Assembly: GCF_964275005.1 (NCBI RefSeq)
Contig: NC_092700.1
Location: 20,937,050-21,001,049, forward strand
Direction: 5' to 3'
DNA: 64,000 nucleotides
DNA from: Diadema setosum
Lineage: Eukaryota > Echinodermata > Echinoidea > Diadematoida > Diadematidae
Shown in pieces: positions 12,345 through 24,379 of this stretch. A model generated the notes under the pieces. That model saw only the letters and a list, made by a program, of their open reading frames with translations. It ran no database searches and was not told the DNA's origin. A program made the position numbers and the translations under genes. Numbering within the stretch: the first letter of the stretch is position 1; every line of letters begins with the position of its first letter.

Positions 12345-12470
12345 ACACAAAGGGTTGAAGAATTGGTCCGCTGGGTAATCGAGCCTGAACCACTATAAAG
12401 TCTCACTGGACGTTTCATGACGAATGATCCGGGTTCGATTCCCGGAGGAGACACCTCTTTTTTTTTTTTT
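12345..12470 (+). repeat. Degenerate tRNA-like fragment with T-run
   Basis: CCGGGTTCGATTCCCGG is a perfect T stem-loop (B box), followed by AGGAGAC, which partly pairs with GTCTCAC upstream, and a long T-run. The anticodon arm is missing, so this is a truncated tRNA-like sequence. Confidence 0.45.
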
Positions 12471-12599
12471 TTTGACTCGTGCATGTCATTTTCAAAAAAT
12501 AAGAATGATTATTCAAAAGATACGCAACGTCTTCTGTTTCGTCGTATACGTGGAAAACTAAAAAACATTATCAAGGGGGTGAATTATGCTCACACTCAC

Positions 12600-12714
12600 T
12601 TTTCACGGTGATGGCTCCACCAAGCCATGGCTAACGGGACAAACGTCATGACAACAAAACAGACAGAGATTCCAATAGTCAGTGTAATGCATTCTGTCTC
12701 CAGGCCTTCAGGAA
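12600..12714 (-). CDS. Gene A exon: transmembrane segment
   Basis: A 115-bp exon entering in phase 1 after TTTCAG and leaving in phase 2 at AAA|GTGAGT. It encodes a short acidic lead (VPEGLETE), a hydrophobic helix of about 24 residues (ITLTIGISVCFVVMTFVPLA and following MAWW) and a basic stop-transfer end (SHHREK) continued by KCRR in the next exon. This predicts a single-pass type I membrane protein. The gene B exon at 48089-48209 has the same phases, length class and a similar HHHKKR end. Confidence 0.88.
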
Positions 12715-13488
12715 CTGAAACGTAATTCACCAAATCGATCCCTCATCAGATTCAGACGGAATACATGGAAACAGTTCCCAACATGTTTTAAAGGCACTTC
12801 CATTTTAATTAGCTTCCTTATAGAATACGTCAATTTAGCTTGACGTAGTTAAGAAAACATCCGCTCTGCCTATCTCCTAAACGTGCGAGTGAGTTGTTCT
12901 TCTCTTTTATGTCGATGTGAAGCCTCAATACCTTGTCGAATCAAACATTATCTTTATATGTCTCTAAAATTTTGAAAACTATGGATTCCAAAATAAAAAT
13001 AGAATAAGAACTTGAAACAGACGATTTTGTCGAAAGGGCAAATATATTCCATTCACGAAAATCACCTTCTCTTACATTCAATCAGAACCAACGCTGCATT
13101 GACATAATATATGCGCATATATGTAGAAAAATTATGAGAGGAACTCAACTGTATTACATGAAGAAAATAGAGAAGAACTCTGCGAGAGCGCAGACCTCCG
13201 CCAAGCATGCAGCTCATTTCCATCACTGATCTTGTTCTCCTATAGAGATATCAGTGATTTTCACCCATACCTACTTATAGCATTGTGTGTTGAAAGTCGC
13301 CCTATTTCTCAATGATAGAAGCCTTTGTTACGTCATAAATCCTCCGCTACACGGCGAGCCTCGCCCTAGCAGAAACTAGATCACGCACTTTATATATTAG
13401 TACGCGCATGCAAACCTCAAATAAGTGCAGCATGAACTCCCATGTTAATTGACTCTACCTGCCAAAACATCAAAAATCCTTAATAAAT
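12715..13488. other. Gene A intron and start of a dispersed repeat
   Basis: No exon is seen. From about 13160 it contains a repeat (AGAGCGCAGACCTCCGCC, GCATGCAGCTCATTTCCA) whose second copy is at 14330-14815. The first copy is interrupted by the element at 13489-14177. Confidence 0.6.
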
Positions 13489-14177
13489 GTGACCGTGCAT
13501 CACAAAACGAGCAAAAAGTCGCACACACTGATTTTGCGTGAGGACTGACAATAAGCGAAATAGCCGACCTTGAGTTTTTCATATTTTCTGAAAGAGCAAG
13601 TCTTCTTTGATATTATGCTTAAATTTGGGGTCATAAAACGGGCTGGAAAGTGTGTTTTTTTAGCAGTTTATCTCGAACATTTTTGGTAGAATAGTGTGAT
13701 TAGGTATGTCTTGGGAGACCCTTTTTCATTTCTTAAAAACCTTGTACACACTCTTCACTTTCAACTCTAATAACTTTTGAAAGGATAGTGCTACTGCTTT
13801 TAAAGTTGGCATAAATTATGGACAGAATGTGTTAAAGAGGTGTGAGGTGTGTTTGATTTCAGTTTAATCTGATAATCCCTTCATTATTGTTACTCGGGCG
13901 GTTTACTTCCTGTTTTTTGTCCCATTCATCGCACAGCCAGCACGGTTTGGTAAAGATTAAGCGCTTGAATACACACTGTACTTCAGAGCCTCTTTTCTCA
14001 GTTCACACTTTTCCTGAGTTTGTGCTTTCTTTCGAATATTTAGATAGATTAGGAGTGTCCGATTGATTAGAGTTATACATCATTTTAAAGCTTAAAATCT
14101 GCTCTTTCAGAGTAATTATGGTCTTAACTAAAAATTCATGTCTGGCGACTGTTTGTTTGTTTTGTGGTGCAGGGTCA
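13489..14177. mobile_element. 689-bp terminal-inverted-repeat transposon (GTGACC ends), copy 1
   Basis: Starts GTGACCGTGCATCACAAAAC and ends GTTTTGTGGTGCAGGGTCAC, inverted repeats of about 33 bp. No long open frame. Flanked by AAAT on both sides. The related repeat copy at about 14600 has the uninterrupted site (CATAAATTCCCC), so AAAT is a target duplication. Other copies: 16100-16758, 26669-27176 and 43633-44353. Confidence 0.9.
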
Positions 14178-14324
14178 CAAATTCCCCAAAAAAATCTCGG
14201 ATCACTACCAAAAGTTTATCGTTTGTTACTTGTGCCATTCTTAACCTTTCCTGCAAGTTTCATTCTAATCCTTTAATTACTTTTTTAGTTATTTTGCACA
14301 CGGACAAACTAACTAACTAATAAA

Positions 14325-14815
14325 CTAGAAAAGCACTCTGAGAGCGCACACCTCCGCCTAGCATGCAGCTCATTTCCACCATTGATCTTGTTCTTTCATA
14401 GAGATATCAGTGATTTCCACCCATATATGCAGGCCTAGTGCTTGTAGCATTATGTGCAGCTGAAATTCGCCAGATGGATTCCCAATATAGAAGCCTTTGT
14501 TACGTCATAAACCTTCAGAGCACTTAGTACGCGCGTGCAAACCTCAAATACGCGCAGCATGAACTCCCAAGTTCATTGACCCTGCCTGCCAAAATATCAA
14601 AAATCCTTCATAAATTCCCCTAAAATTCACGGATCACTACCAAAAGTTCATCGTTTGTTACTTGTATCATTCTAAACCTTTCCTGCAAGTTTCATCAAAA
14701 TCCGTTGACTTCTTTTTCAGTTATTTTGCATACGGACAAACTAACTAACTAACCAACTAACGAACACACAAACCAACGGTAACGAAAACATAACCTCCTC
14801 CCTTGGCGGAGGTAC
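14325..14815 (+). repeat. Dispersed repeat with CTCCGCC / GGCGGAGG ends
   Basis: Begins near AGAGCGCACACCTCCGCC and ends CCTCCCTTGGCGGAGGTAC, with ACGGACAAACTAACTAACT before the end. A tandem, interrupted copy lies at about 13160-13488 plus 14178-14320. It resembles the 3' part of a non-LTR element; the family is not identified. Confidence 0.65.
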
Positions 14816-15153
14816 TAAAAGAACAAAACGCTTTGAAAAATGTGGAGATATCTTAAAGCAGTTTTACACACTTTATTTCCTTTATGATTTTGCATTTTGC
14901 GATCGTGGCGTATGTAACTAGGTCAATGACACAATGAGAATCATTTTTATTTTTTTTATGTCGCCTTACTGCCTTTGAATACAAATAATAATACTCGCGA
15001 GATCGATGATTAAATCATAATATAGATTATCCGTTGGGTATAGGTGATGAAAAGCGCTCGATTCTGTGAAGCAGAGCATTTTAGGCTTACTTGTGCTAGG
15101 GAGTCTTGACATATATGTATATATAATATATATAACATATATATATATATATA

Positions 15154-16050
15154 CAATGCGTATCAAAAAAAAAAAGGTAATCCAACTTTGGAGGGCTACT
15201 ATTTCATAATTATCAGCTATTGAGAGCGCACTGTTAGTTGTGAGGAAAAGGGAACTCTTTCTCTTTCCATTGATACCTATTTATGTTGATAAATGTCATG
15301 CATGACTGAGCACATGAACTTTAAAGACAACAATGACAAATTGCACTTTTTCCAAGTTTGCCTGTTATTGTGAAGGAACAATGCATGTCTCACTGCATGG
15401 ATGAGATCTGTCAATGAAAGTAGCCAAAGAGGCCAGCCTGTACGATTGCATATTTGTGTGTAGGGTTTGTGCTTAGGGTTTTTTTCCTAACCTTTTATGG
15501 TTCATAACCTTTAAGATGGCCACCTGTTGGATAACTAAAGTCACTCCCACAGAGGTCAACCCACACAATCCATTTTCTTTGTTCATATTCAACACATAGC
15601 TCGCAGCGACAAACCATGTCTTAAATGTGAAGAGAGAAAAATGGATAATGGTTTCTTAGCCTTTATGGGAAGGACCAAGTTTACAACAACGTGGCCATGT
15701 CGAAGGCTATAAACCATAAATGGTTAGAAGAAACCCTTATCACGTACCTGCAGTCATGCAGGATGGCCTGATGATTCGACCACCTCCACTGACAGATCTC
15801 ATCCATGCAGTGAGATATGCATTGTTCCTTCACAGTAACATGCAAACTTGGAAAACGTGCAATTTGTCATTGTTGTCCTTAAAGTTCATGCGCTCAGTCA
15901 TGCATGACATTTTGTCAACATAAATAGGTATCAATGAAAGGAGGAAGAGTTCCCCTTTCCTCTCAACTAACATTGCACTCTCCATAGCTGATAATTATAA
16001 GATAGTAGCCCTCCAAAGTTGGATTACCTTTTTTTTTTGATACGCACTGT
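15154..16050. mobile_element. Near-palindromic ~0.9 kb fold-back element, copy 1
   Basis: The left end (TGCGTATCAAAA, then GGTAATCCAACTTTGGAGGG) and the right end are reverse complements. Inverted matching continues almost to the centre, for example GCATGGATGAGATCTGTCA near 15395 and its complement near 15800. A related copy is at 48548-49345. There is no intact protein. Confidence 0.88.
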
Positions 16051-16099
<49 letters not shown>

Positions 16100-16102
<3 letters not shown>

Positions 16103-16758
16103 CCCTGCAACACAAAACAGACAAAAAGTCGCCAGACAGGGATTTTTAGATAAGAACAGATTTCAAGCTTTAAATTGATGTATAACTCATATCAAATGGA
16201 CTCTTCTTACCTATCTAACTATTTGAAAGAAAGCACACACACCAGAAAAGTGTGAACTGAGAAAAGAGGCTCTGAAGCACAGGGTCTATTCAAGAGTTTA
16301 ATCTTCACCAAGCCGTGCTACCTGTGCAATGAATGGGAAAAAAAAAAACAGGACGAAAACCACCGGTTTAAACAAAATGAGGGGATTATCATATCCAGCT
16401 CAAATTGAGGTAGTTCTAGTAACACTTTCTGTTCATGATAAATGCCAACTTTAAAAGAAGTTATTTGAGTTGAACGTAATAAGTGTGTACAGGGTTTTTT
16501 TTTTTACGAAATAAAGGGGGACTCTAAAGACACACCTAATCACACTATTCTAAAGAAAGTGCTCGAGATAAACTGCTAAAAACACACTTTCCCGCTCATT
16601 TTATGATACGAAATTTCAGCATAATGTAGAAGAAGACTTGGTCTTTTAGAAAACATGAAAAAGTCAAGATTGGCCGAATTGACCCTATTCGCTTATTTTC
16701 AGTCCTCACACAAAATCAGTGCGTGCGACTTTTTGTTTGTTTTGTGATGGACGGTCAC
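16100..16758. mobile_element. GTGACC-type terminal-inverted-repeat transposon, copy 2
   Basis: TGACCCTGCAACACAAAAC at the left and GTTTTGTGATGGACGGTCAC at the right. Internal sequence matches copy 1 in reverse orientation. It is inserted at the end of a (TA)n tract (16058-16099). Confidence 0.88.
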
Positions 16759-17013
16759 ATAATTATAATTAAAATATTCAAACTTTGCTACACACTCTGT
16801 CAAGCTAGCACTCAGGAAAATACGATTATGCAAACGGTGTAGTTGTTATCGTTGTTGCTATTGATATGTACATTGCATCACTTTAGGGTCCTGAATGTCA
16901 CGCTGTTACGCGATAGCGTGAACAGCTGTAACGAGTACTTGATTCCCCTCAGCTTATAAGTAGGTAATGCAATGGAGGGGAAATATCTAGTGGTAACAAA
17001 GAAATTGAAGACC

Positions 17014-17513
17014 TGAATATAAGAACGACCCAAGTCCAATTTTTGGCCAAATTCAGTTTGACATGGGAAATTGTAGCTTATGCATGGACTCATCTTGTGT
17101 ATAAATCTGCCAATGATAAATCCTAATTACCCCCGGAAGTGCATGAAATGATGGGTGGTAGAAGGCTTCACGGTGCACCACGTATTCTTTCTGGAGTATG
17201 TGAGTGGCCCTGAAAAGGGCCTACCCAATCCCGACGTTTCGGCAAGCATGTTCTCACCGTTCTTGAGAACGGCGAGAACATGCTTGCCGAAACGTCGGGA
17301 TTGGGTAGGCCATCAAGTCCATCACACAAAATGGCGTCTCCACAAACAATGTAAATGTTAATTGTCATAATGATATATGTTCTTATTTGTATATACAATG
17401 TTGCCTTCCCATCACAGTTAAATAGAATATTATAGGACAAATAAAAAAGATATGAAGTTTTTTTAAGTTTACTCGAAATGGTCTTCCATGGACTTGGGTG
17501 GTTCTTATATTCA
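17014..17513. mobile_element. TGAATATAAGAACGACC-type element, copy 2, with nested hairpin element
   Basis: The ends match copy 1 (9731-10207). The middle is replaced by a different element, which begins near GTAGAAGGCTTCACGGTG and contains inverted arms of about 44 bp at 17219-17263 and 17267-17310 (GCCTACCCAATCCCGACG, one mismatch). A related sequence is at 44515-44635. Confidence 0.85.
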
Positions 17514-17640
17514 GATACTCAAATAAATCTTTGAAAAGAACAGGGCAAACGCATTTCAATAACCAATGAATTTACCCACAGAAACAGAAAGCAAAGAAGG
17601 AACTAGAATCGTCATTGTCTACTGAAGAAACGAAGCTCAC

Positions 17641-17703
17641 CCAAAGAAGCCACGATATCTGTTTCTTGCAATGTTGTCAGTTCTTCAATGGACTGCCATT
17701 CGC
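17641..17703 (-). CDS. Gene A exon: short juxtamembrane stalk
   Basis: A 63-bp phase 1-1 exon (21 codons) between acceptor TTATAG and donor G|GTGAGC. The encoded stretch is acidic and without cysteine (EWQSIEELTTLQETDIVASL), as expected for a linker between the CCP module and the membrane. Support comes only from splice consensus, phase compatibility and an open frame. No clear homologue was found in gene B, so the exon may be optional there, lost, or missed. Confidence 0.6.
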
Positions 17704-17988
17704 CTATAATGATTTTAAATGAAGACAGCAGCAGGTAAAGTAAAGGGGAAATACAGTCCAAACATAAGTTAGTCCGATAAAAAAGAGTAAAATCTTACTA
17801 GTTAAACGGTAAAAATTTGACTGATATTGGATGAAAAATAAGGAAGTTATGACATTTTGAAGTTTTGCTACTTTCTGCAAAACAGTTCTTGTACAGTGGA
17901 TATGAATATGCAAATGAGTGGGCTAACCACGTTGTGCGTCTGGTAATATAATGGCATACTGCACGGTGAATTAATTTGTATGACTAAC

Positions 17989-18210
17989 CGTGTGTTGCGT
18001 TATCGACTGCATGGCAAGACGGGACTGACGCGTTCCAAACCGGGAAGTAATTCGACCATCCAGGTGGTCCCATACACTGCAGTGTCGCGCTGCCATTAAG
18101 CATGAAGCCTTCGCCACAAGTAAGAGTTATCTTTGATCCAAAACTTGTGATATTGGAGTCCCAATGGCCATCAGACACAGGTCCGGGGTGCTCACAAATC
18201 CCGACAGAAA
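17989..18210 (-). CDS. Gene A exon: CCP/sushi domain
   Basis: A 222-bp phase 1-1 exon (74 codons), acceptor TTTAAAG, donor G|GTTAGT. It shows the four sushi cysteines: VGICEHPG, KITLTCGEGFML, SATLQCMG and VWNASVPSC, with the conserved tryptophan before the last cysteine. NIT and NAS are possible N-glycosylation sites. The gene B exon 59104-59331 is very similar at nucleotide level, pointing to recent duplication or gene conversion. CCP modules occur in complement-related and adhesion proteins; no specific role can be assigned. Confidence 0.93.
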
Positions 18211-18679
18211 CTTTAAAGAGAAAGGTGGTTAAAAAAATGTAAATATTAAAAATAACTAAACAAAATAAAGTAGAAAAACACCGAAACACAACATCCGACA
18301 AAAAAAAAGCCTATCACCACATTTAAGACTAACAATGTTTAAGCCAGATTTTCTGCTGTTATCGCCCAAGTACACAATTGACACGGTCATGACCAGTGTG
18401 ATAACAAATTCAATATAAATGAAAGATGAAAAGAAGAAAATTCTTGTGAAATGTATAAAAAACAAATTGTACCAAATGTAGACAGAGTTTCTTCCGTTTC
18501 CAAATCATAGGGGAAATTTAATATGTAAGAATTCAGAGTAGTGCAATATTGTAATTCCTATGTTTGTCCTTGTTCAAGTTTTTTATCAGAAGTTGTGTAT
18601 ATATAACAATAACATTTAATTTACATTTTCTGTAATTCACACAGTCATGACAGTATGGATAGAGTACTTCATCATACCC
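18211..18679. other. Gene A intron upstream of the CCP exon
   Basis: AT-rich sequence with the CCP acceptor tract. Nothing else was recognised. Confidence 0.5.
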
Positions 18680-21600
18680 CGTTCCCACTGCCGATCAGAT
18701 CAACTCGATCAAGCGAGATCAATCCCGATCACCTATTTTGACCAGACCAATCCCGACCAAATGCTCGATCGTCCTTCAACACGATCCCTTGCCGACCGCT
18801 ATTCGATCTTTTACGATCCATATCCGACCATTCTCGACATCTCCAGAATCTCTCCTCGACAACCACACAGATCTCTACTCGAACATCCCGATCTACACAC
18901 AATCAATACACGATCGCTACACGGTCAATACTCGATTTCTACTAGACTTCTTAGACCAGCTCGACATGACTCGATCTGTGTAAGATCTTGCATCGAACGG
19001 GTCGGCAGGTTCGTACAGTGATCGAGTGAAAGAAGAATTGGTTACAGTATTCGTTTGGTTATATGAGACAACTCAGTATTTATGCTTGAATACGGCGTGG
19101 CCCAAAAGAGTGCTATAAAACTGGTTATTAATTGCAAAAGCATGAATGAACGAAAGATTATCTTTAGTATAGGTTTTACCGGCCAATTTCGCAGTTTTGT
19201 CAGTCCATTTGATAAAAGGTTCATTCAATTTAGCGAAAATCCTCATCACTGCACATTCTGTCATTCAAAATTGCAAGTAGTTCGTTCAATTTAGCATTCC
19301 GATCAATGAGATTTGCACATAACGTGTGCCTTTCGAATTCGTAAAACGGGCATTCAAATTGGCACGTGCTCTTCAGACATTCAAATTCGCCAGCACTGGC
19401 AAAAGGGGTATTTCAGTCATTCAATTTCGCGTATGGGCAGTCAAATTCCTATATATATAACATGTTCATTGAAATTAACGTCATGTTATTTCTTTTTTGA
19501 AAAGGTTATAACATTTAAACGCGTATTTCTATGTGACTTATTGTTTCATCCACGCACTGTTAAGCAGTAAAAGTATCGTATTTTTTACCATAATTATTAT
19601 CATATAACTCGAGTTTGCTGTTCTGTAACGCCCCTTTTCTTTCATACATGACATTTTAGGCCTACATGTACCAATACTCTAGTTTAACTTCATCTTCTTA
19701 CAGTCATGACGGCACAAGTTAGATACAGACGTATTTCTCAAGGGGACAGAAAAAGAATTATAGGAATATTTGATGATCATAACCTTGACTTCCTACAACT
19801 GGCCGACACACGGAATAAAGCGCTCAACGGCGAGATAAGTTGTGGCCATGCACATGTTGCACTATCTTCGGACTTGAAGAGACACTAAGCACATTAAAGA
19901 AAAAAAAAATGTTGCCAAAATCTCTGAAATGAGTACGGAAATATGAAATGTAATGACGCTTGGAAAACAATAACTATGTTAAGAAAATAAAGAAAGAAGC
20001 AAACCATAAGCATGCGTGCTAAATTGACTGCAAAAGATGTTAAATTGATTGCCAAAAATGAATTGGAATGAACGAGAGCAGCATGTCCGTGATCACGTGA
20101 CTATATCATTCTAAACTGAATGAGCAAATAACCAAATGGTGCTTGTTTTACGAATTTCAATTGAAAAAGTGTCAATTAGAATGAGGCTAAAGGTAATTTG
20201 AATGCTCCAAAATTAATTTGAATGAAGAGATCATAAAATTGAACTACCGAACATGTCATCTATGGTATATTTTGCTAAATTGAATGCAGCAATTAGGAAT
20301 TGGACTGACAAAAGTGCGAAATTGGCCGGGAAAACCTATAGTTGATATGTTAGAAGAACACTTCCTATTTTTAAACCACAATCATCAATTCTCGTGCAGG
20401 CGTTTCGATTCTATTCATTTTTCCTGAAAAAAAAAAATGACAAAGACTGATCACTACTGTTTGTGAGTCCAAAAAGGTACAAAAAATGCATTCAGTTGTA
20501 TTCATTCATTTTATTCGTTTTCAGTACCTATTTTTGACGCATTCGTTATCAGTTTTTACGGCTTCACTATCGCTCAGTCAAGTAGGATATCAGTGCCCAA
20601 AGTTACAGATTTTGTAAATCACAAATTTTCATGGAGATCAAAGCGCCTGCACAAAGATTGATTATCATTGTGTCAAATAAAATTTGAGGTGTTCTTTCTA
20701 TTGAATAATGTAACGATTTCATTCAGTCGCTCATATCTTTTTAAATAAGAGACAGTTTTGTAGCACTCTGTCTGCCGGGACACCATGTATAATATAATAG
20801 GTTCGTTCATATGCATTCGATATTTGCAGTGGATGTGAAGAATAGCAAATCTAAGTTTGATGTCTCATTAAAAAAAAAAAAAAAAAAAGTTACACCGCCA
20901 CGCTTCGTAAGTGCATTACATATAGGTGGGCTGAAATTAATTTGGTTTAAAATGAAACATAGGCCTATATGACCATAAATGCACCATTATATAGAGTTGA
21001 AAAAAAATGGACTATTCTACAACCCTAATGAGTCGTGTTATCTTTGTCATTATTGTTCTCATTACTAAAGAATGAAAAAGTGAATGAAAAATATGTATGT
21101 AGTCATTGATAAAGTATAGGACCAAGAGTGTGTAAAAGAAAATATATGTATCATTAATTTCTAAATTCATGAAGTGTGCTGATATGTGGAACAGAGTACA
21201 TTATTATGAAAATAAAACAATATAACATTTTACACCAGCAAGATGAAAATCTTGGTTGTTTATTTTTTTGTCAACTCAGCCAATCGATATCAAGGTGGAC
21301 TTCAAGCAATGTACATACAACTCTTAATAAAAAAAAAGACCCTTATTAAGCGAAGCAAAAGTGTAACATCTACGTAAATAAAAGTAAAGTAAGTCACTGA
21401 GCATTTATAAATCTATGTTACAACTACTGTTTTAACACGTCAGCGTAAGAAATAGATTTTATATCAACGTAACCAGCTTCAACTTTAAAACAGACAAGCT
21501 AGCAAAAGAATTCAAGAAACATTTCTCAGTTTATAAGTAAAGTAGATAATCTAGAAAATTTCCTTTCACGTTACAGTCATATTGCCAGAATACCGAATTT

Positions 21601-22317
21601 TTATCAGTTTCAGTTGTGTTTCCTTTCTTTCTTCTGGTATATTTGTCTGGAGAGTCTAATTCCGCCATGTCTGCTGTCTAGGGTTTGTTGTCTTTTCTCT
21701 CTTCGTGGCCCTTTTCTTTTCTTCAGTGGGCCAGGAGTGGCTGAAGATACTGACGACATTTAACTTTTTAACGTGACCAAGGACTGCATATATTTTTTCT
21801 TAATACCTGAACAATAAATGAGTGTTAAGAAAGTACGTCTGCACCTGCTGCAACCACTGTCAAAAAGTGCTCGGTATTTGATCGAGTGCCGGTCGAAGCA
21901 TGATCGAGTTTAGTCGAGTATCAATCGATAGCAGTCCTGTATCGGTCGTGTAGCGGTCGAGTTATTCATGAAACTGATGAATCCTGGATCGAGATGATCT
22001 GAAATCAATCGTGTAGCATTCGAGTATAACTCGAAATGATCGGGAACTGAGCTCGGGGGAAAAATCCGTCCCGACCACACTAGATTTCTATACGACCGAT
22101 TCCCGATCAGCTCGATCTCTTCTCGATCACTACCCGAGCTGTTGGTGTTCGGGCTTCCTACTCGAATATTTTGGACATGTCCAAAATTATCGTGAAGGAA
22201 GCAGAAGCGATGCCGATCAAGGTAGATCGACCCCGAATACTAATGCCGAGCGAGCCCGACCAGGCTAAAAAAGCTTGATCGGGATTGATCGAGTTGATCT
22301 GATCGGCAGTGGGAACG
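18680..22317. mobile_element. 3.6 kb inverted-repeat element with CGATC/GATCG subterminal motifs
   Basis: Ends are inverted: CGTTCCCACTGCCGATCAGA at the left and its complement TCTGATCGGCAGTGGGAACG at the right, continuing for over 30 bp with one small insertion. About 330 bp inside the left end and 450 bp inside the right end are dense in ACTCGATC, CCGATC and GGTCGAG motifs, the pattern expected of subterminal transposase sites. The interior is AT-rich. It lies in the WSC-to-CCP intron of gene A. A target duplication was not obvious. Confidence 0.82.
19706..19888 (+). pseudogene. Possible transposase DNA-binding (HTH) fragment
   Basis: A 60-codon frame inside the 3.6 kb inverted-repeat element, beginning MTAQVRYRRISQGDRKRIIG, then FDDHNLDFLQLADTR. 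The RRIS...R.RII...D..A.T pattern resembles the N-terminal helix-turn-helix of some eukaryotic DDE transposases. It ends quickly and no catalytic domain follows, so at best it is a relic. Confidence 0.3.
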
Positions 22318-22491
22318 CGCCATCACAGAAGTAGTGATAAATCAAAAAGGTTATAAAAGAAAGTCTGAAAATCAGTACTATTTCTACTGAAAATGCTATC
22401 AACATGACTAAACATAAAGACATTTTAGGAATAATGAGAAAAGGAAAAGACGTTAGTATACTGTCATGGTTCGAATGCTTGTGATACTCAC

Positions 22492-22758
22492 GGTTATATA
22501 AACAGTGGACTTGCTGGCCGGATCCTGCAGGCGTCCAAGAATGAGTAGAGCTCACACTAGAAATGAAGTTGGTATAATATTCTTCTGATCCAAAACACCT
22601 GCAGTTTCTTCCATCAGTCACAGCCATGTCTTGGTTTCCGGTTTTCCCTCTACAGATGGATGCACACTCTTCGTCAAAATGGACATTAAAGCCGGAAACA
22701 TTAGATATAGCCTGAAAAGCGTCACGATCGCCCTGGTAGCATCCAAGAAATCCAGGTT
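22492..22758 (-). CDS. Gene A exon: WSC-like domain
   Basis: A 267-bp phase 1-1 exon (89 codons), acceptor ATGCAG, donor C|GTGAGT. It begins PGFLGCYQGDRDAFQAI, the hallmark WSC opening (lGCy.D), followed by EECASIC and NCRCFGSEEYY and ending HCLYN. Six cysteines are seen. The usual C-terminal cysteine pair of longer WSC domains (CsG...CGG) is absent, so this is a shortened form. WSC domains are cysteine-rich and putatively carbohydrate-binding. The paralogous exon in gene B (59978-60256) aligns along its whole length, which supports the boundaries. Confidence 0.9.
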
Positions 22759-24379
22759 CTGCATGTATGCGAAAAAAAAAAAAAAGATCGTTAAAATCTG
22801 AAAGCTATTTCCTAAAGCTAAATCCAATTCAATTCATTTCAATTCAAACTATATTTCATTTTTCGAAAGAACATAAACGTTTCACATTCTTCGGTAACAG
22901 AGAATAAGATTACATAATCAAAACAAAATAAATTTGAATTTTTGATTTGAGTTGATTTTATTTATTTCTGCTTAATTCCGTTACATCAGATATGATTATG
23001 TACACGTCATTTATGACAAACAGTATATCGACACATCATTTTTAGTACAATTATACAAGAAAAATACAAACAGCATGGGGACTTAAACAGAAGGGTCTCC
23101 AAAATAAGCCGAGGCTTGACGGTATGGAGACTCTATGCTTAGCTACTCTCGATAGAATAGAATAAGGAAATTGAGATAATATAATTGTGGAACCTTGGGG
23201 TAACAAATATGTCGTCATGAAAATTGACTGACTGAAGTGCTAAAGATGATAATTTTTAGATTATAACAATACGCACAACGTCGAAAAATGGAGGGACCCA
23301 CTAAAAAGACAAAGCTTCTAGAATGTGGACTCCTCAGGTACAGAATGTCAAATAGAAAAATTAACTGATGCAAAAAGGGGAGATAAGGCTGGGGAAAAAG
23401 TCAGGAAAAAAGTCTATAAAAAGTTTGGAAGCCCACTATGAAGACAGAGTGACAAACAGACACACACATACACACGCTAATAAACATTAAACGAGACTAC
23501 GACGACGACACTAATAAAGGCGGACTAAAAGACAAGACAGAATAAGACAAGACTAACATAACAGGAAGACAATACAACGGAGAGAAAGGCAAAACAGATC
23601 CAGCGATCCTCGACAGAATTATATCGAAGAAATAATGGGATACGTGAAAAGGATACAGAAATTTCGATAAACAGAGAGAAATAGATGCAGAAGTAACATA
23701 ATCAAAATCAATTGTGCTCTGTAAGTGTATCAGTGCGCTTAGAAACACCAGTATGAAGCGTCATATAAATGCAAGTATTATTATCATTATTATTATTATT
23801 ATTATCAGGACATGAATAGAATAGTAATTAATCAACTATGAATAGTAATTAATCCAAGTGACACTTTTCTCGTGAGTCCAGTCTCAATTATTCCCTTTAC
23901 AAATTTTCGATTGTTGAGAAAGTATAAATCACCGACCACTAAACTGATAAAGAGACGTTGTTGTTTTTTTTTTCTAAAGTGCACGTGGTATATAGTGATA
24001 CGTCTATATTGAACATCAAGTTTTTAAGACGAAAGCGCCTCAGAACAGTTGACAGTACATGGAGATTAGACGGACATTATCTTCGCACCATTGTCATGGA
24101 AGGCAACATAAGGTTGACAGTCATAACAAGGGAATCATTATACATGAAATACACGAGATGGGTGCAGTTATCAAGGACAGCGAGCTCTTCTCTCCTATTT
24201 TGGAAAATAAAAACACATAAAACAAACTCACACAATTTCTGGTGGCGAGATCGGGCCATCAAAGCATAAACCATTAATTTTCTTTAAAATGATGGCCAGA
24301 CTACCGGGCCACCAGTAGAGATGTCCAGCCTCTCACAAATAAATAGTAAATCGTTTGCACCTTTCATGTTCCATCTCAC
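22759..24379. repeat. Gene A intron with dispersed repeat (GAGACTC / ACGACGAC region)
   Basis: From about 22820 to 23560, AT-rich sequence with CAATTCATTTCAATTC and GGAGGGACCCACTAAAAAGAC resembles a segment at 38160-38660 (GGAGGTATCCACTGAGAAGAC) and more weakly 62150-62400. It looks like fragments of one dispersed family. A (TTA)n tract is at about 23773-23805. Confidence 0.5.

Noticed and set aside
19313..19570. Open frames in the 3.6 kb inverted-repeat element
   Set aside because: Apart from the short helix-turn-helix-like piece at 19706 they have no recognisable motif and are AT-rich chance frames.
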